A stretch of DNA of 8,616 bases from Gammaproteobacteria bacterium (GCA_002402245.1 NVVP01000011.1:43876-52491); one strand, 5' to 3'; shown: positions 1 to 5,898, numbered from the stretch's first letter. Notes: generated by a model from the sequence alone, not told the origin. Numbers and translations: made by a program.

Positions 1-2
1 TT

Positions 3-554
3 AATTGGCTAGGTTCACCGTTAGATTTATCTCTGGCAACCGTTGCTGGGACATTAGATTTTTCAGTAGGGAAAGGCAAACTAAAAGATGTTGAGCCTGG
101 CGCTGCCGGTAGAATTTTAGGCTTAATGAGTATTGTGGCATTACCGAGACGGTTAGCCTTAGATTTTAGTGACTTATTTTCATCAGGTTTTAATTTTGAT
201 TCTATTTCAGCAAGCTTTGCACTTAATGGCGGTCTTGCAAAAACCGATGACTTTATTTTAAAAGGGCCTTCAGCAGAAATAGAAATAGTGGGTATGGCTG
301 ATATGGTTGAGCAAAGCTATGATCAACAGGTGACTATCACACCCAATGTGTCCTCGACATTACCTCTGGCTGGTGCAGTAGCGGGAGGACCAGTAGGCTT
401 AGGTGTTGGTACCGCTATTTTATTAGTTGATAAATTAAGTGGTTCATTATTTGGCAAGAATATCATTAATTTAATTAGTTACCGTTATACCTTGACCGGA
501 CCTTGGGATGAACCTGAATTTAAAGTATATAGTTCGGCTTCTGAACAAGAGTGA
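3..554 (+). CDS. yhdP: YhdP family AsmA-like envelope protein, C-terminal fragment
   Basis: This is the last 183 codons of a gene that begins outside the window; the frame is open from base 3 to the TGA at 552-554. Seen: a run of amphipathic beta-strand-like sequence with the YhdP C-terminal signature, including VEPGAAGRILGLMSIVALPR and then RLALDFSDLF, a later LKGPSAEIEIVGMADM, and a Gly/Ala-rich AGAVAGGPVGLGVGTAILL stretch near the end. Family knowledge: YhdP is a very large (about 1,270 aa in E. coli) inner-membrane-anchored AsmA-like protein that spans the periplasm and helps move phospholipid to the outer membrane. The downstream neighbour tldD agrees with the enterobacterial yhdP-tldD neighbourhood. 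The internal ATG at 126 is not the start, because homology continues upstream of it. The N-terminus and membrane anchor cannot be assessed here. Confidence 0.88.
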   Translation, partial: NWLGSPLDLSLATVAGTLDFSVGKGKLKDVEPGAAGRILGLMSIVALPRRLALDFSDLFSSGFNFDSISASFALNGGLAKTDDFILKGPSAEIEIVGMADMVEQSYDQQVTITPNVSSTLPLAGAVAGGPVGLGVGTAILLVDKLSGSLFGKNIINLISYRYTLTGPWDEPEFKVYSSASEQE

Positions 555-566
555 AACGCTAATATC

Positions 567-575
567 TGCTATGAT
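567..575 (+). promoter_or_regulatory. Candidate extended -10 promoter for tldD
   Basis: TGCTATGAT (567-575) fits the extended -10 pattern TGnTATAAT with one mismatch in the hexamer. No convincing -35 is visible at 16-18 bp. Initiation near 582 would give a leader of about 32 nt before the tldD ATG at 614. No terminator lies between yhdP and tldD, so readthrough is equally possible. Confidence 0.3.
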
Positions 576-613
576 CACCCCTCCTAATAACGTAATCGCC
601 TCTTTAAATATTC

Positions 614-2056
614 ATGACAACATCACTTTTTGAACAAGTAAATCAACAACTGTTAGTACCTGCCGGTTTACGTGAGGTCGATTTAGAGCAAGCTCTTGCG
701 CAGACAATGGGCCGCGGAATTGACTATGCCGATTTATATTTCCAGCAATCTAGGCAGGAAACATGGCAGTTAGAAGACGGAATTATTAAAAATGGTGGTT
801 ACCATATAGAACAAGGCGTGGGCGTTCGGGCATGCAGTGGAGAAAAAACAGGCTTCGCTTATTCCGATGATTTAATCTTACCTGCGCTACAACAAGCGGC
901 AACAGCTGCACGCTCTATTTCTCGTCAAGGTGCTGAGAAAAAAGTTAAAGCATGGCAGCGAACGGTTGCACCACAATATTATGCTGAACATGATCCTTTA
1001 TCTGTCTTATCGGTGAATGAGAAATTAGACTTACTAAGAATGGCAGATGCTGTTGCACGGGCTGCAGACCCTAGAGTGACACAAGTTAATGTCAGTTTGT
1101 CGGGGGGCGTAGATTCTATATTAGTGGCTGCTAGTGATGGCACCTTAGCTGCAGATATTCGACCTTTAATTCGGATGAATGTCAGTGTTATTGTTGAATC
1201 GGAAGGACGTCGAGAACATGGTAATGCCGGTGGCGGACGTCGTTTAGATTATCGATACTTTCAAGACAATGATATGGCTGAATCTTATGCCAAAGAAGCG
1301 GTTCGCCAAGCATTAGTGAATTTAGAAGCCGTCGATGCCCCAGCAGGAACAATGACAGTCGTATTAGCTTCAGGTTGGCCTGGTATTTTATTACACGAAG
1401 CAGTCGGCCATGGTTTAGAAGGCGACTTTAATCGCCGTAAAAGCTCAGCATTTTCTGGTCGAATGGGTGAAATGGTGGCTTCACCATTATGCACCATAGT
1501 CGATGATGGTACTTTAGCTGATAGACGAGGCTCCCTTTCTATTGATGATGAAGGTGTGCCTACGCAGTGCACAACCTTGATTGAGAAGGGTAAATTAGTC
1601 GGCTATATGCAAGATAAACATAATGCCCGTTTGATGGGCACTCAAAGTACGGGTAATGGCCGACGTGAGTCTTATGCTCATCTTCCTATGCCACGAATGA
1701 CTAACACTTATATGTTGCCAGGCGAACATGAACCTGATGAAATTATTTCATCAGTAGAAAAAGGCTTATATGCGGTTAACTTTGGTGGTGGGCAGGTGGA
1801 CATTACATCGGGTAAGTTTGTTTTTTCAACCAGTGAAGTTTATATGATTGAAAATGGCAAAGTCACCTACCCTGTTAAAGGGGCAACACTGATAGGTAAT
1901 GGCCCAGAAGTAATGGGACGAATTAGCATGGTAGGAAACGATCTAGAATTAGATTCTGGAGTAGGTAATTGTGGCAAAGAAGGGCAAAGTGTCCCTGTTG
2001 GTGTAGGCCAACCAACGCTTAAAATAGATGGGCTAACGGTGGGTGGAACCGCATAG
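614..2056 (+). CDS. tldD: TldD metalloprotease subunit
   Basis: The product is 480 aa, essentially the E. coli length (481). TldD pairs with TldE (PmbA) to form a cytoplasmic zinc protease that degrades unfolded peptides, trims the microcin B17 precursor and processes the CcdA antitoxin. Seen: the metal-binding HEAVGHGLEGD motif with His261, Glu262 and His266; a Gly/Arg-rich GNAGGGRR segment before it; and the C-terminal GNCGKEGQSVPVGVGQP signature typical of TldD, which carries a conserved Cys. The ATG at 614 is the first start after an in-frame TAA at 605-607. The Shine-Dalgarno is weak, with no AGGAG-like element at the usual distance. The TldE/PmbA partner is not in the window, which is normal because the two genes are usually unlinked. 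The yhdP-tldD order is ancestral in gammaproteobacteria. Nothing is missing from the protein. Confidence 0.96.
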   Translation: MTTSLFEQVNQQLLVPAGLREVDLEQALAQTMGRGIDYADLYFQQSRQETWQLEDGIIKNGGYHIEQGVGVRACSGEKTGFAYSDDLILPALQQAATAARSISRQGAEKKVKAWQRTVAPQYYAEHDPLSVLSVNEKLDLLRMADAVARAADPRVTQVNVSLSGGVDSILVAASDGTLAADIRPLIRMNVSVIVESEGRREHGNAGGGRRLDYRYFQDNDMAESYAKEAVRQALVNLEAVDAPAGTMTVVLASGWPGILLHEAVGHGLEGDFNRRKSSAFSGRMGEMVASPLCTIVDDGTLADRRGSLSIDDEGVPTQCTTLIEKGKLVGYMQDKHNARLMGTQSTGNGRRESYAHLPMPRMTNTYMLPGEHEPDEIISSVEKGLYAVNFGGGQVDITSGKFVFSTSEVYMIENGKVTYPVKGATLIGNGPEVMGRISMVGNDLELDSGVGNCGKEGQSVPVGVGQPTLKIDGLTVGGTA

Positions 2057-2081
2057 TTATTTCTATTTGAGATTATGGATA

Positions 2082-2131
2082 TATACCCGTGACCAATCAA
2101 TCAATATGCACTTTGAGTGATAACGGGTATA
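2082..2131 (+). repeat. Inverted repeat TATACCCGT...ACGGGTATA in the tldD / PP-loop gap
   Basis: Two perfect 9-bp arms, 2082-2090 and 2123-2131, flank a 32-bp spacer, giving a stem-loop or operator-like element in the 109-bp gap. There is no T-tract after the second arm, so it is not an intrinsic terminator. A weak -35/-10 pair (TTGAGT 2113-2118, TATAAA 2138-2143, spacer 19) overlaps its right arm, so it could regulate the downstream operon. It could also be one copy of a small dispersed intergenic repeat; a single window cannot decide. Confidence 0.5.
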
Positions 2132-2165
2132 GAACAATATAAAACTGAGAGGCATCATTTTTAAA

Positions 2166-3218
2166 ATGACGAGAAAACATAAGGCTGTCGCCTTAATATC
2201 GGGTGGTTTAGATTCATTACTTGCAGTACGCGTTATGCAGGAGCAGGGTATTGAAGTTGAAGGAATTAACTTTTATACCGGTTTTTGTGTAGAAGGGCAT
2301 ACGCACGCAATACGTAATCACGATAAAGACAAACAAAAGCGCAATAATGCATTGTGGGTTGCTGAACAATTAGGTATTAAGCTGCATATTGTTGATGTAA
2401 TTGAAGAGTATAAAGAAGTGCTGCTTAATCCAAAACATGGTTACGGCGCTAATATGAACCCCTGTTTAGACTGCAAAATATTTATGGTTAAAAAAGCAGT
2501 TGAGTGGGTTAAAGAAAATTATGATGACGGCTTTGATTTTATTATTACTGGTGAGGTTATTGGCCAACGTCCAATGTCTCAGCGTAAAGAAACAATGCCT
2601 ATAATTTCAAATGAGTCCGGCGCTGACGATATTTTGCTACGACCATTATGTGCTAAAAACTTACCTGAAACTAAGCCTGAATTAGAAGGCTGGGTTGATC
2701 GCGAAAAGCTATTTGGTTTTAGTGGCCGTAATCGTAAACCTCAGATGGCTTTAGCCGAACAATATGGGTTTAAAGATTATGCTACGCCCGCCGGAGGATG
2801 TTGCTTTTTAACCGATAAAAAATATTCGGATAAATTGGTTGATCTATGGAAAGGCCGCGGCACGCGTGAGTATGAAATGGATGACATTATGCTGTTAAAA
2901 GTAGGTCGTCATATTCGTCCTAAACCAGAGTTTAAACTTATTATCGCGCGCGATGCGGGCGAGAGTAAATACTTGGAAGGTTATCGCAAGCAGTTCATAA
3001 CACTTCATGCTGTCAGTCATAATGGGCCTCTAGCTATGATTGATGGTGATATTGATAGTGATGATTTTGAATTCGTAGCCGGAATTGTTGCTCGTTATGG
3101 CCAAGGACGTGATGCAGAGGAAGTGAGCGTTGAATTTGCTATGCCGGATCAGGACAAAAAAACACTTAAGATCAAACCATTATCAACAGATGAAGTACTT
3201 AAGGAGTGGCATGTATGA
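2166..3218 (+). CDS. ThiI/MnmA-like PP-loop ATPase with C-terminal NFACT-R-like domain
   Basis: A 350-aa protein of the PP-loop (adenine nucleotide alpha-hydrolase) superfamily, whose members adenylate a substrate before sulfur transfer, for example in tRNA thiolation. Seen: the PP-loop SGGLDS at residues 12-17; a CxxC pair (NPCLDC, Cys100 and Cys103) at about the place of the first MnmA catalytic Cys; a second Cys pair in TPAGGCCFLT (Cys212-Cys213); then a C-terminal region from about 240 with LLKVGRHIRP (GRH at 247-249), IIARDAGESKYL and GIVARYGQGR, which resembles the NFACT-R RNA-binding domain. Such proteins are often labelled tRNA 2-thiouridylase/methyltransferase, but this is not canonical MnmA: the C-terminal half differs, so I give no symbol. 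Inference: an RNA-thiolating enzyme fed by the TusA-like protein encoded next, whose ATG overlaps this stop by 4 bp (ATGA). GAGAGG at 2147-2152 is a distant Shine-Dalgarno. The actual RNA target is unknown. Confidence 0.82.
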   Translation: MTRKHKAVALISGGLDSLLAVRVMQEQGIEVEGINFYTGFCVEGHTHAIRNHDKDKQKRNNALWVAEQLGIKLHIVDVIEEYKEVLLNPKHGYGANMNPCLDCKIFMVKKAVEWVKENYDDGFDFIITGEVIGQRPMSQRKETMPIISNESGADDILLRPLCAKNLPETKPELEGWVDREKLFGFSGRNRKPQMALAEQYGFKDYATPAGGCCFLTDKKYSDKLVDLWKGRGTREYEMDDIMLLKVGRHIRPKPEFKLIIARDAGESKYLEGYRKQFITLHAVSHNGPLAMIDGDIDSDDFEFVAGIVARYGQGRDAEEVSVEFAMPDQDKKTLKIKPLSTDEVLKEWHV

Positions 3219-3442
3219 GCCATCATGAATTAGATGCTAGACGTATGTTATGTCCTATGCCGGTAATTAAAACGCAAAATAAGATTAAAGAATTACAAGA
3301 TGGTGATATATTAGATGTAATTTGTACCGATCCTGGTGCCTTAAGTGATATTCCTGCTTGGGCACGAATTAATGGACATGAAATAGTCGGCCATCGTGAA
3401 GTGGATGATGAGCTTATTATTACTGTTCGGGTTGTTATTTAG
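3215..3442 (+). CDS. TusA/SirA-family sulfur carrier protein
   Basis: A 75-aa cytoplasmic protein of the TusA fold. Seen: the hallmark N-terminal LDARRMLCPMPVIKT with the CPxP motif; Cys13 is the persulfide-carrying residue in this family. It is followed by the typical CTDPGALSDIPAWARINGHE helix-strand segment. Family members accept sulfane sulfur from cysteine desulfurases or rhodaneses and pass it to thiolation or sulfur-oxidation enzymes. I chose the ATG at 3215, not the longer in-frame GTG at 3206: AAGGAG (3201-3206) sits 8 nt before this ATG, and the ATGA overlap with the PP-loop gene is a classic translational coupling. The strict pairing suggests it is the sulfur donor for that enzyme. 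The CPMP form is closer to YedF-like or sulfur-oxidiser TusA proteins than to E. coli TusA (CPEP), so the symbol is withheld. The stop codon lies inside an NtrC-type operator. Confidence 0.9.
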   Translation: MSHHELDARRMLCPMPVIKTQNKIKELQDGDILDVICTDPGALSDIPAWARINGHEIVGHREVDDELIITVRVVI

Positions 3443-3457
3443 CACTGGAAAGGTGCT
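3441..3457 (+). promoter_or_regulatory. Putative NtrC enhancer site 1 for glnA
   Basis: AGCACTGGAAAGGTGCT is a perfect 5-bp-arm palindrome matching the NtrC pattern GCAC-N5-(T/A)GGTGC. Its first two bases are the last two of the TusA stop codon. The centre (about 3449) is about 115 bp upstream of the predicted sigma-54 start and 29 bp from site 2, the paired-enhancer arrangement seen at E. coli glnA. Confidence 0.72.
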
Positions 3458-3469
3458 GTTAGTTTGAAA

Positions 3470-3486
3470 GGCACTGATATGGTGCG
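3470..3486 (+). promoter_or_regulatory. Putative NtrC enhancer site 2 for glnA
   Basis: GGCACTGATATGGTGCG fits GCAC-N5-TGGTGC exactly. The centre (about 3478) is about 86 bp upstream of the predicted sigma-54 start. Spacing to site 1 is close to three helical turns, which would allow cooperative binding of two NtrC dimers. Confidence 0.8.
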
Positions 3487-3537
3487 TTCTTGGTTGTCGA
3501 AAATACGGTAACTAATTGATTTATTAGTATTCAAAAT

Positions 3538-3553
3538 TGGCTCAATTTGTGCT
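3538..3553 (+). promoter_or_regulatory. Sigma-54 promoter of glnA
   Basis: TGGCTCAATTTGTGCT matches TGGCACG-N4-TTGCW at the essential GG (3539-3540) and GC (3551-3552) with the obligatory 10-bp gap. The predicted start is near 3564, giving a 45-nt leader. Two NtrC-type sites upstream support it. I saw no strong sigma-70 promoter in the gap, although readthrough from the PP-loop/TusA unit is possible because no terminator separates them. Confidence 0.85.
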
Positions 3554-3570
3554 TTATTGGATGCGTGTTA

Positions 3571-3587
3571 TGCACCCCTAATGTGTA
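3571..3587 (+). promoter_or_regulatory. Weak NtrC-like site just downstream of the glnA start
   Basis: TGCACCCCTAATGTGTA matches 10 of 12 arm positions of TGCACC-N5-GGTGCA, but the right half lacks the GGTGC core. It would lie about 7-23 bp downstream of the sigma-54 start, where binding would hinder rather than help transcription. It may be a chance match. Confidence 0.22.
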
Positions 3588-3608
3588 TTTTAAAATGGAG
3601 AAAGTTAA

Positions 3609-5018
3609 ATGTCAGTCGAAAAAGTACTTCAAATGATTAAAGATGAGGATGTCTTATTTGTAGACTTCCGTTTCACAGATACACGCGGTAAAGAACAACA
3701 TGTATCTTTCCCTGCACATACTATTGATGAAGATACCTTTACTGAAGGTAATATGTTTGATGGTTCATCAGTAGCAGGTTGGAAAGGTATTAATGAGTCA
3801 GATATGATTTTGATGCCTGATCCAGAAACAGCTGTTTTAGATCCTTTTATGGATGATACAACGCTTATTATTAGTTGTGATGTTATTGAGCCTTCAACTA
3901 TGCAAGGTTACGAACGTGATCCACGTAGTGTTGCACATCGTGCTGAAGCACATATGCAATCAACAGGCATAGCAGATACCGCTTATTTTGGTCCTGAAAA
4001 TGAATTTTTCATCTTTGATGATGTTCGTTGGGCAAGTGATATCTCTGGTTCGTTCTATAAAATAGATTCTGATGAGTCTTCTTGGAATTCGGACAAAGTT
4101 TTTGCTGATGGTAATAAAGGCCATCGTCCAGGTGTTAAAGGTGGTTACTTCCCAGTGCCTCCAGTTGATTCATTACAAGATATCCGTAGTGCAATGTGCT
4201 TAACACTTGAAGAAATGGGCCAGTTAACTGAAGTTCATCACCATGAAGTCGCCACTGCTGGTCAGTGTGAAATCGGTGTTAAATTTAATACCTTAGTTAA
4301 AAAAGCAGATGAAGTGCAACAGCTTAAATATGTTGTGCATAACGTTTCTCATGCTTACGGCAAAACAGCTACGTTTATGCCTAAGCCTATCGTGGGTGAT
4401 AACGGTAACGGTATGCACGTTCACATGTCTTTATTTAAAGAGGGTGAAAACTTATTCACGGGTAACAAATACGGCGGTTTATCTGAAACAGCGTTATTTT
4501 ACATCGGTGGTGTAATTAAGCATGCTCAAGCATTAAATGCATTCGTGAACGCAAGCACAAACAGCTACAAACGTTTAGTACCTGGTTTTGAAGCGCCTAT
4601 TATGTTGGCTTACTCAGCACGTAACCGTAGTGCGTCAATTCGTATTCCTTTTGTTAACAATCCAAAAGGCCGTCGTATTGAAGTTCGTTTTGGTGATTCA
4701 ACTGCAAACCCATATTTAGCATTTGCTGCTTTATTAATGGCGGGTCTTGATGGTATCAAAAACAAGATTCACCCTGGTGATGCAATGGATAAAGATTTGT
4801 ATGACTTGCCTCCTGAAGAAGAAGCGCAAATCCCACAAGTTTGTTACTCATTAGATCAAGCTTTAACTGCTTTAGATAATGACCGTGCATTCTTAACAGA
4901 TGGCGGTGTATTCACTGATGATATGATTGATGCTTACATCGATCTGAAAATGGAAGAAGTAACACGCTTACGTATGGAAACTCACCCAGCTGAGTTTGAT
5001 TTATACTATAGCTGTTAA
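3609..5018 (+). CDS. glnA: Glutamine synthetase type I (GlnA)
   Basis: The 469-aa product has exactly the length of E. coli GlnA. It condenses glutamate and ammonia with ATP to form glutamine, as a cytoplasmic dodecamer and the main ammonia-assimilating enzyme at low nitrogen. Seen: MFDGSSVAGW near residue 50; GPENEFFIFDD with metal ligands Glu130 and Glu132; NGNGMHVHMS (His270); the Arg-rich RSASIRIP and KGRRIEVRFGD; and NPYLAFAA. The adenylylation loop DLYDLPPEE places Tyr398 (Tyr397 of the mature protein) at the canonical position, so activity is presumably controlled by GlnE, as in the GSI-beta subtype. GGAG at 3597-3600 with 8 nt before the ATG is a good Shine-Dalgarno. Transcription is probably sigma-54/NtrC dependent, judged by the sites upstream. 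A strong terminator follows, separating it from the DUF4124 gene and ntrBC. Confidence 0.98.
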   Translation: MSVEKVLQMIKDEDVLFVDFRFTDTRGKEQHVSFPAHTIDEDTFTEGNMFDGSSVAGWKGINESDMILMPDPETAVLDPFMDDTTLIISCDVIEPSTMQGYERDPRSVAHRAEAHMQSTGIADTAYFGPENEFFIFDDVRWASDISGSFYKIDSDESSWNSDKVFADGNKGHRPGVKGGYFPVPPVDSLQDIRSAMCLTLEEMGQLTEVHHHEVATAGQCEIGVKFNTLVKKADEVQQLKYVVHNVSHAYGKTATFMPKPIVGDNGNGMHVHMSLFKEGENLFTGNKYGGLSETALFYIGGVIKHAQALNAFVNASTNSYKRLVPGFEAPIMLAYSARNRSASIRIPFVNNPKGRRIEVRFGDSTANPYLAFAALLMAGLDGIKNKIHPGDAMDKDLYDLPPEEEAQIPQVCYSLDQALTALDNDRAFLTDGGVFTDDMIDAYIDLKMEEVTRLRMETHPAEFDLYYSC

Positions 5019-5025
5019 TAATTAG

Positions 5026-5087
5026 TTAATGTATCACGCTATTTACAGACTGTTTTAGTCAGTCTTAAAATAGAGCTCATACATTAA
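5026..5087 (+). other. Long imperfect hairpin in the glnA 3' UTR
   Basis: Starting 8 nt after the glnA stop, TTAATGTAT (5026-5034) pairs with ATACATTAA (5079-5087). Inside, CTATTT (5039-5044) pairs with AAATAG (5068-5073), and AGACTG (5047-5052) with CAGTCT (5060-5065), around a 7-nt loop. That is 21 bp of helix broken by small internal loops. No T-run follows, so it is not itself a terminator. With the downstream terminator it would make a stable 3' UTR of about 120 nt, possibly protecting the mRNA or acting as a 3'-UTR sRNA. Confidence 0.55.
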
Positions 5088-5101
5088 TTTAATAATTAAA
5101 G

Positions 5102-5138
5102 TACCCTCAGTTTATATTTAAGCTGGGGGTATTTTTTT
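5102..5138 (+). terminator. Rho-independent terminator of glnA
   Basis: TACCCTCAGTTT (5102-5113) pairs with AAGCTGGGGGTA (5120-5131) over 12 bp including two G-U pairs, with a 6-nt loop and seven T (5132-5138). It is a strong intrinsic terminator on the + strand, 84 nt after the glnA stop. Confidence 0.92.
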
Positions 5139-5147
5139 ATCTGATGC

Positions 5148-5176
5148 TTGCAGATGATAGGTGAGTAGAATATGAT
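5148..5176 (+). promoter_or_regulatory. Sigma-70 promoter of the DUF4124 gene
   Basis: TTGCAG (5148-5153), a 17-bp spacer and TATGAT (5171-5176) make a good sigma-70 promoter just after the glnA terminator. The expected start, about 7 nt after the -10, falls on or next to the A of the ATG at 5183, so the mRNA would have little or no leader. Confidence 0.62.
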
Positions 5177-5182
5177 GTTTTG

Positions 5183-5698
5183 ATGAAATATTTTATCTTG
5201 TCAGCTTTGTTTTTCTCTTTAGTTGCTCACGCGGATGTTTACCGCAGCGTCGATCAATATGGCAATACCGTTTACTCAGATATTGAAGATGAAACATCTG
5301 AAAAGGTGGTGATTGATATTGCCCCGAGTTATACGGCGGTAGCAGTTGAAGCTGAACTACCTATTTTCGAAGAAGAAGTAGCCGAAGAAAATATCATTCC
5401 TAACTATAAACTAACGATTGTTAGCCCCAGCCAGAATGAATCTTTACATAACCCCGAAAGCATTATTGTTGCGGTTGAGTTAATGCCAGAATTGAACGCA
5501 CTAAGGAATGATAAGTTACTGTTTAAACTAGATGGTAAAGAAGTCACCGCGGCATCAACATCGTTAAATACAGTATTAACGGGAGTTGAACGAGGAAGTC
5601 ATATTCTTTTAGTCTCGGTAGTCGATAAAAAGGGTAAAGTCTTAAAGAAAAGTAAATCTACTTTATTTCATGTTCACCGGACATCTGTCGCACCCTAG
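5183..5698 (+). CDS. Secreted DUF4124-domain protein of unknown function
   Basis: A 171-aa exported protein. Seen: a signal peptide MKYFILSALFFSLVAHA with probable cleavage after Ala17; then DVYRSVDQYGNTVYSDIEDE, the DUF4124 signature (a small domain common at the mature N-terminus of gammaproteobacterial envelope proteins); an acidic linker around 55-75 (FEEEVAEENI); and a C-terminal beta-rich, possibly Ig-like region with LTIVSPSQNESLHNPESI and VERGSHILLVSVVDKKGKVL. No catalytic motif is visible and no function should be assigned. A similar DUF4124 gene between glnA and ntrB is, from memory, found in pseudomonads and relatives, so the position may be conserved. I chose the ATG at 5183 over the adjacent TTG at 5180. 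There is no Shine-Dalgarno at a usable distance (AGGTGAG lies about 18 nt upstream), which fits the leaderless prediction. Confidence 0.85.
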   Translation: MKYFILSALFFSLVAHADVYRSVDQYGNTVYSDIEDETSEKVVIDIAPSYTAVAVEAELPIFEEEVAEENIIPNYKLTIVSPSQNESLHNPESIIVAVELMPELNALRNDKLLFKLDGKEVTAASTSLNTVLTGVERGSHILLVSVVDKKGKVLKKSKSTLFHVHRTSVAP

Positions 5699-5707
5699 TA
5701 GTTAAAA

Positions 5708-5724
5708 TGCACTTAAATGGTGCT
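5708..5724 (+). promoter_or_regulatory. NtrC-type site upstream of ntrB, also terminator-like
   Basis: TGCACTTAAATGGTGCT fits GCAC-N5-TGGTGC exactly and begins 9 bp after the DUF4124 stop. The centre is about 150 bp before the start predicted for the ntrB sigma-54 promoter. The palindrome is flanked by AAAA and TTTT, so the transcript can form GCAC/GTGC plus outer A-U pairs followed by U-rich sequence. It may therefore also act as a weak terminator for the DUF4124 gene. Confidence 0.72.
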
Positions 5725-5840
5725 TTTTCTCCCCCCATGCTTTATTCTAAGCTTATCTCATGTACTCAATAAATAACATTGATATATAAACCTAAATTAA
5801 ATCAATTGCTTGGGCTGTCATTTCATCTTAAAGTTAAAGT

Positions 5841-5856
5841 TGGATTAATATTTGCT
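5841..5856 (+). promoter_or_regulatory. Candidate sigma-54 promoter of ntrBC
   Basis: TGGATTAATATTTGCT has the GG (5842-5843) and GC (5854-5855) of -24/-12 with the correct 10-bp gap, and a full TTGCT -12 element. The CACG part after TGG is missing. The start would be near 5867, 32 nt before the ntrB ATG. It gains weight from the NtrC-type site upstream, but in this AT-rich gap a chance match remains possible. Confidence 0.55.
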
Positions 5857-5898
5857 ATTGAGCTAAGTAAGAATCCTTATTAGTTTAAATATAGAGTT

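Noticed and set aside
1285..2100. Minus-strand open frames within tldD
   Set aside because: They lie opposite conserved TldD motifs and have low-complexity Pro/Ser/Thr-rich translations typical of shadow frames.
3206..3214. Longer TusA-like protein starting at GTG 3206
   Set aside because: The GTG overlaps the AAGGAG Shine-Dalgarno, and the ATG at 3215 has ideal spacing and an ATGA overlap.
2166..3218. Canonical MnmA assignment for the PP-loop protein
   Set aside because: The C-terminal half has the GRH...ESKYL...ARYGQGR pattern and a GGCC motif not typical of MnmA, and there is a dedicated TusA partner.
3442..3460. Terminator after the TusA-like gene
   Set aside because: The AGCAC/GTGCT hairpin has no T-run after it; the sequence is better explained as an NtrC operator.
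4309..4515. Plus-strand 68-codon frame inside glnA
   Set aside because: It is an out-of-frame reading of the conserved GlnA catalytic core, with no Shine-Dalgarno.
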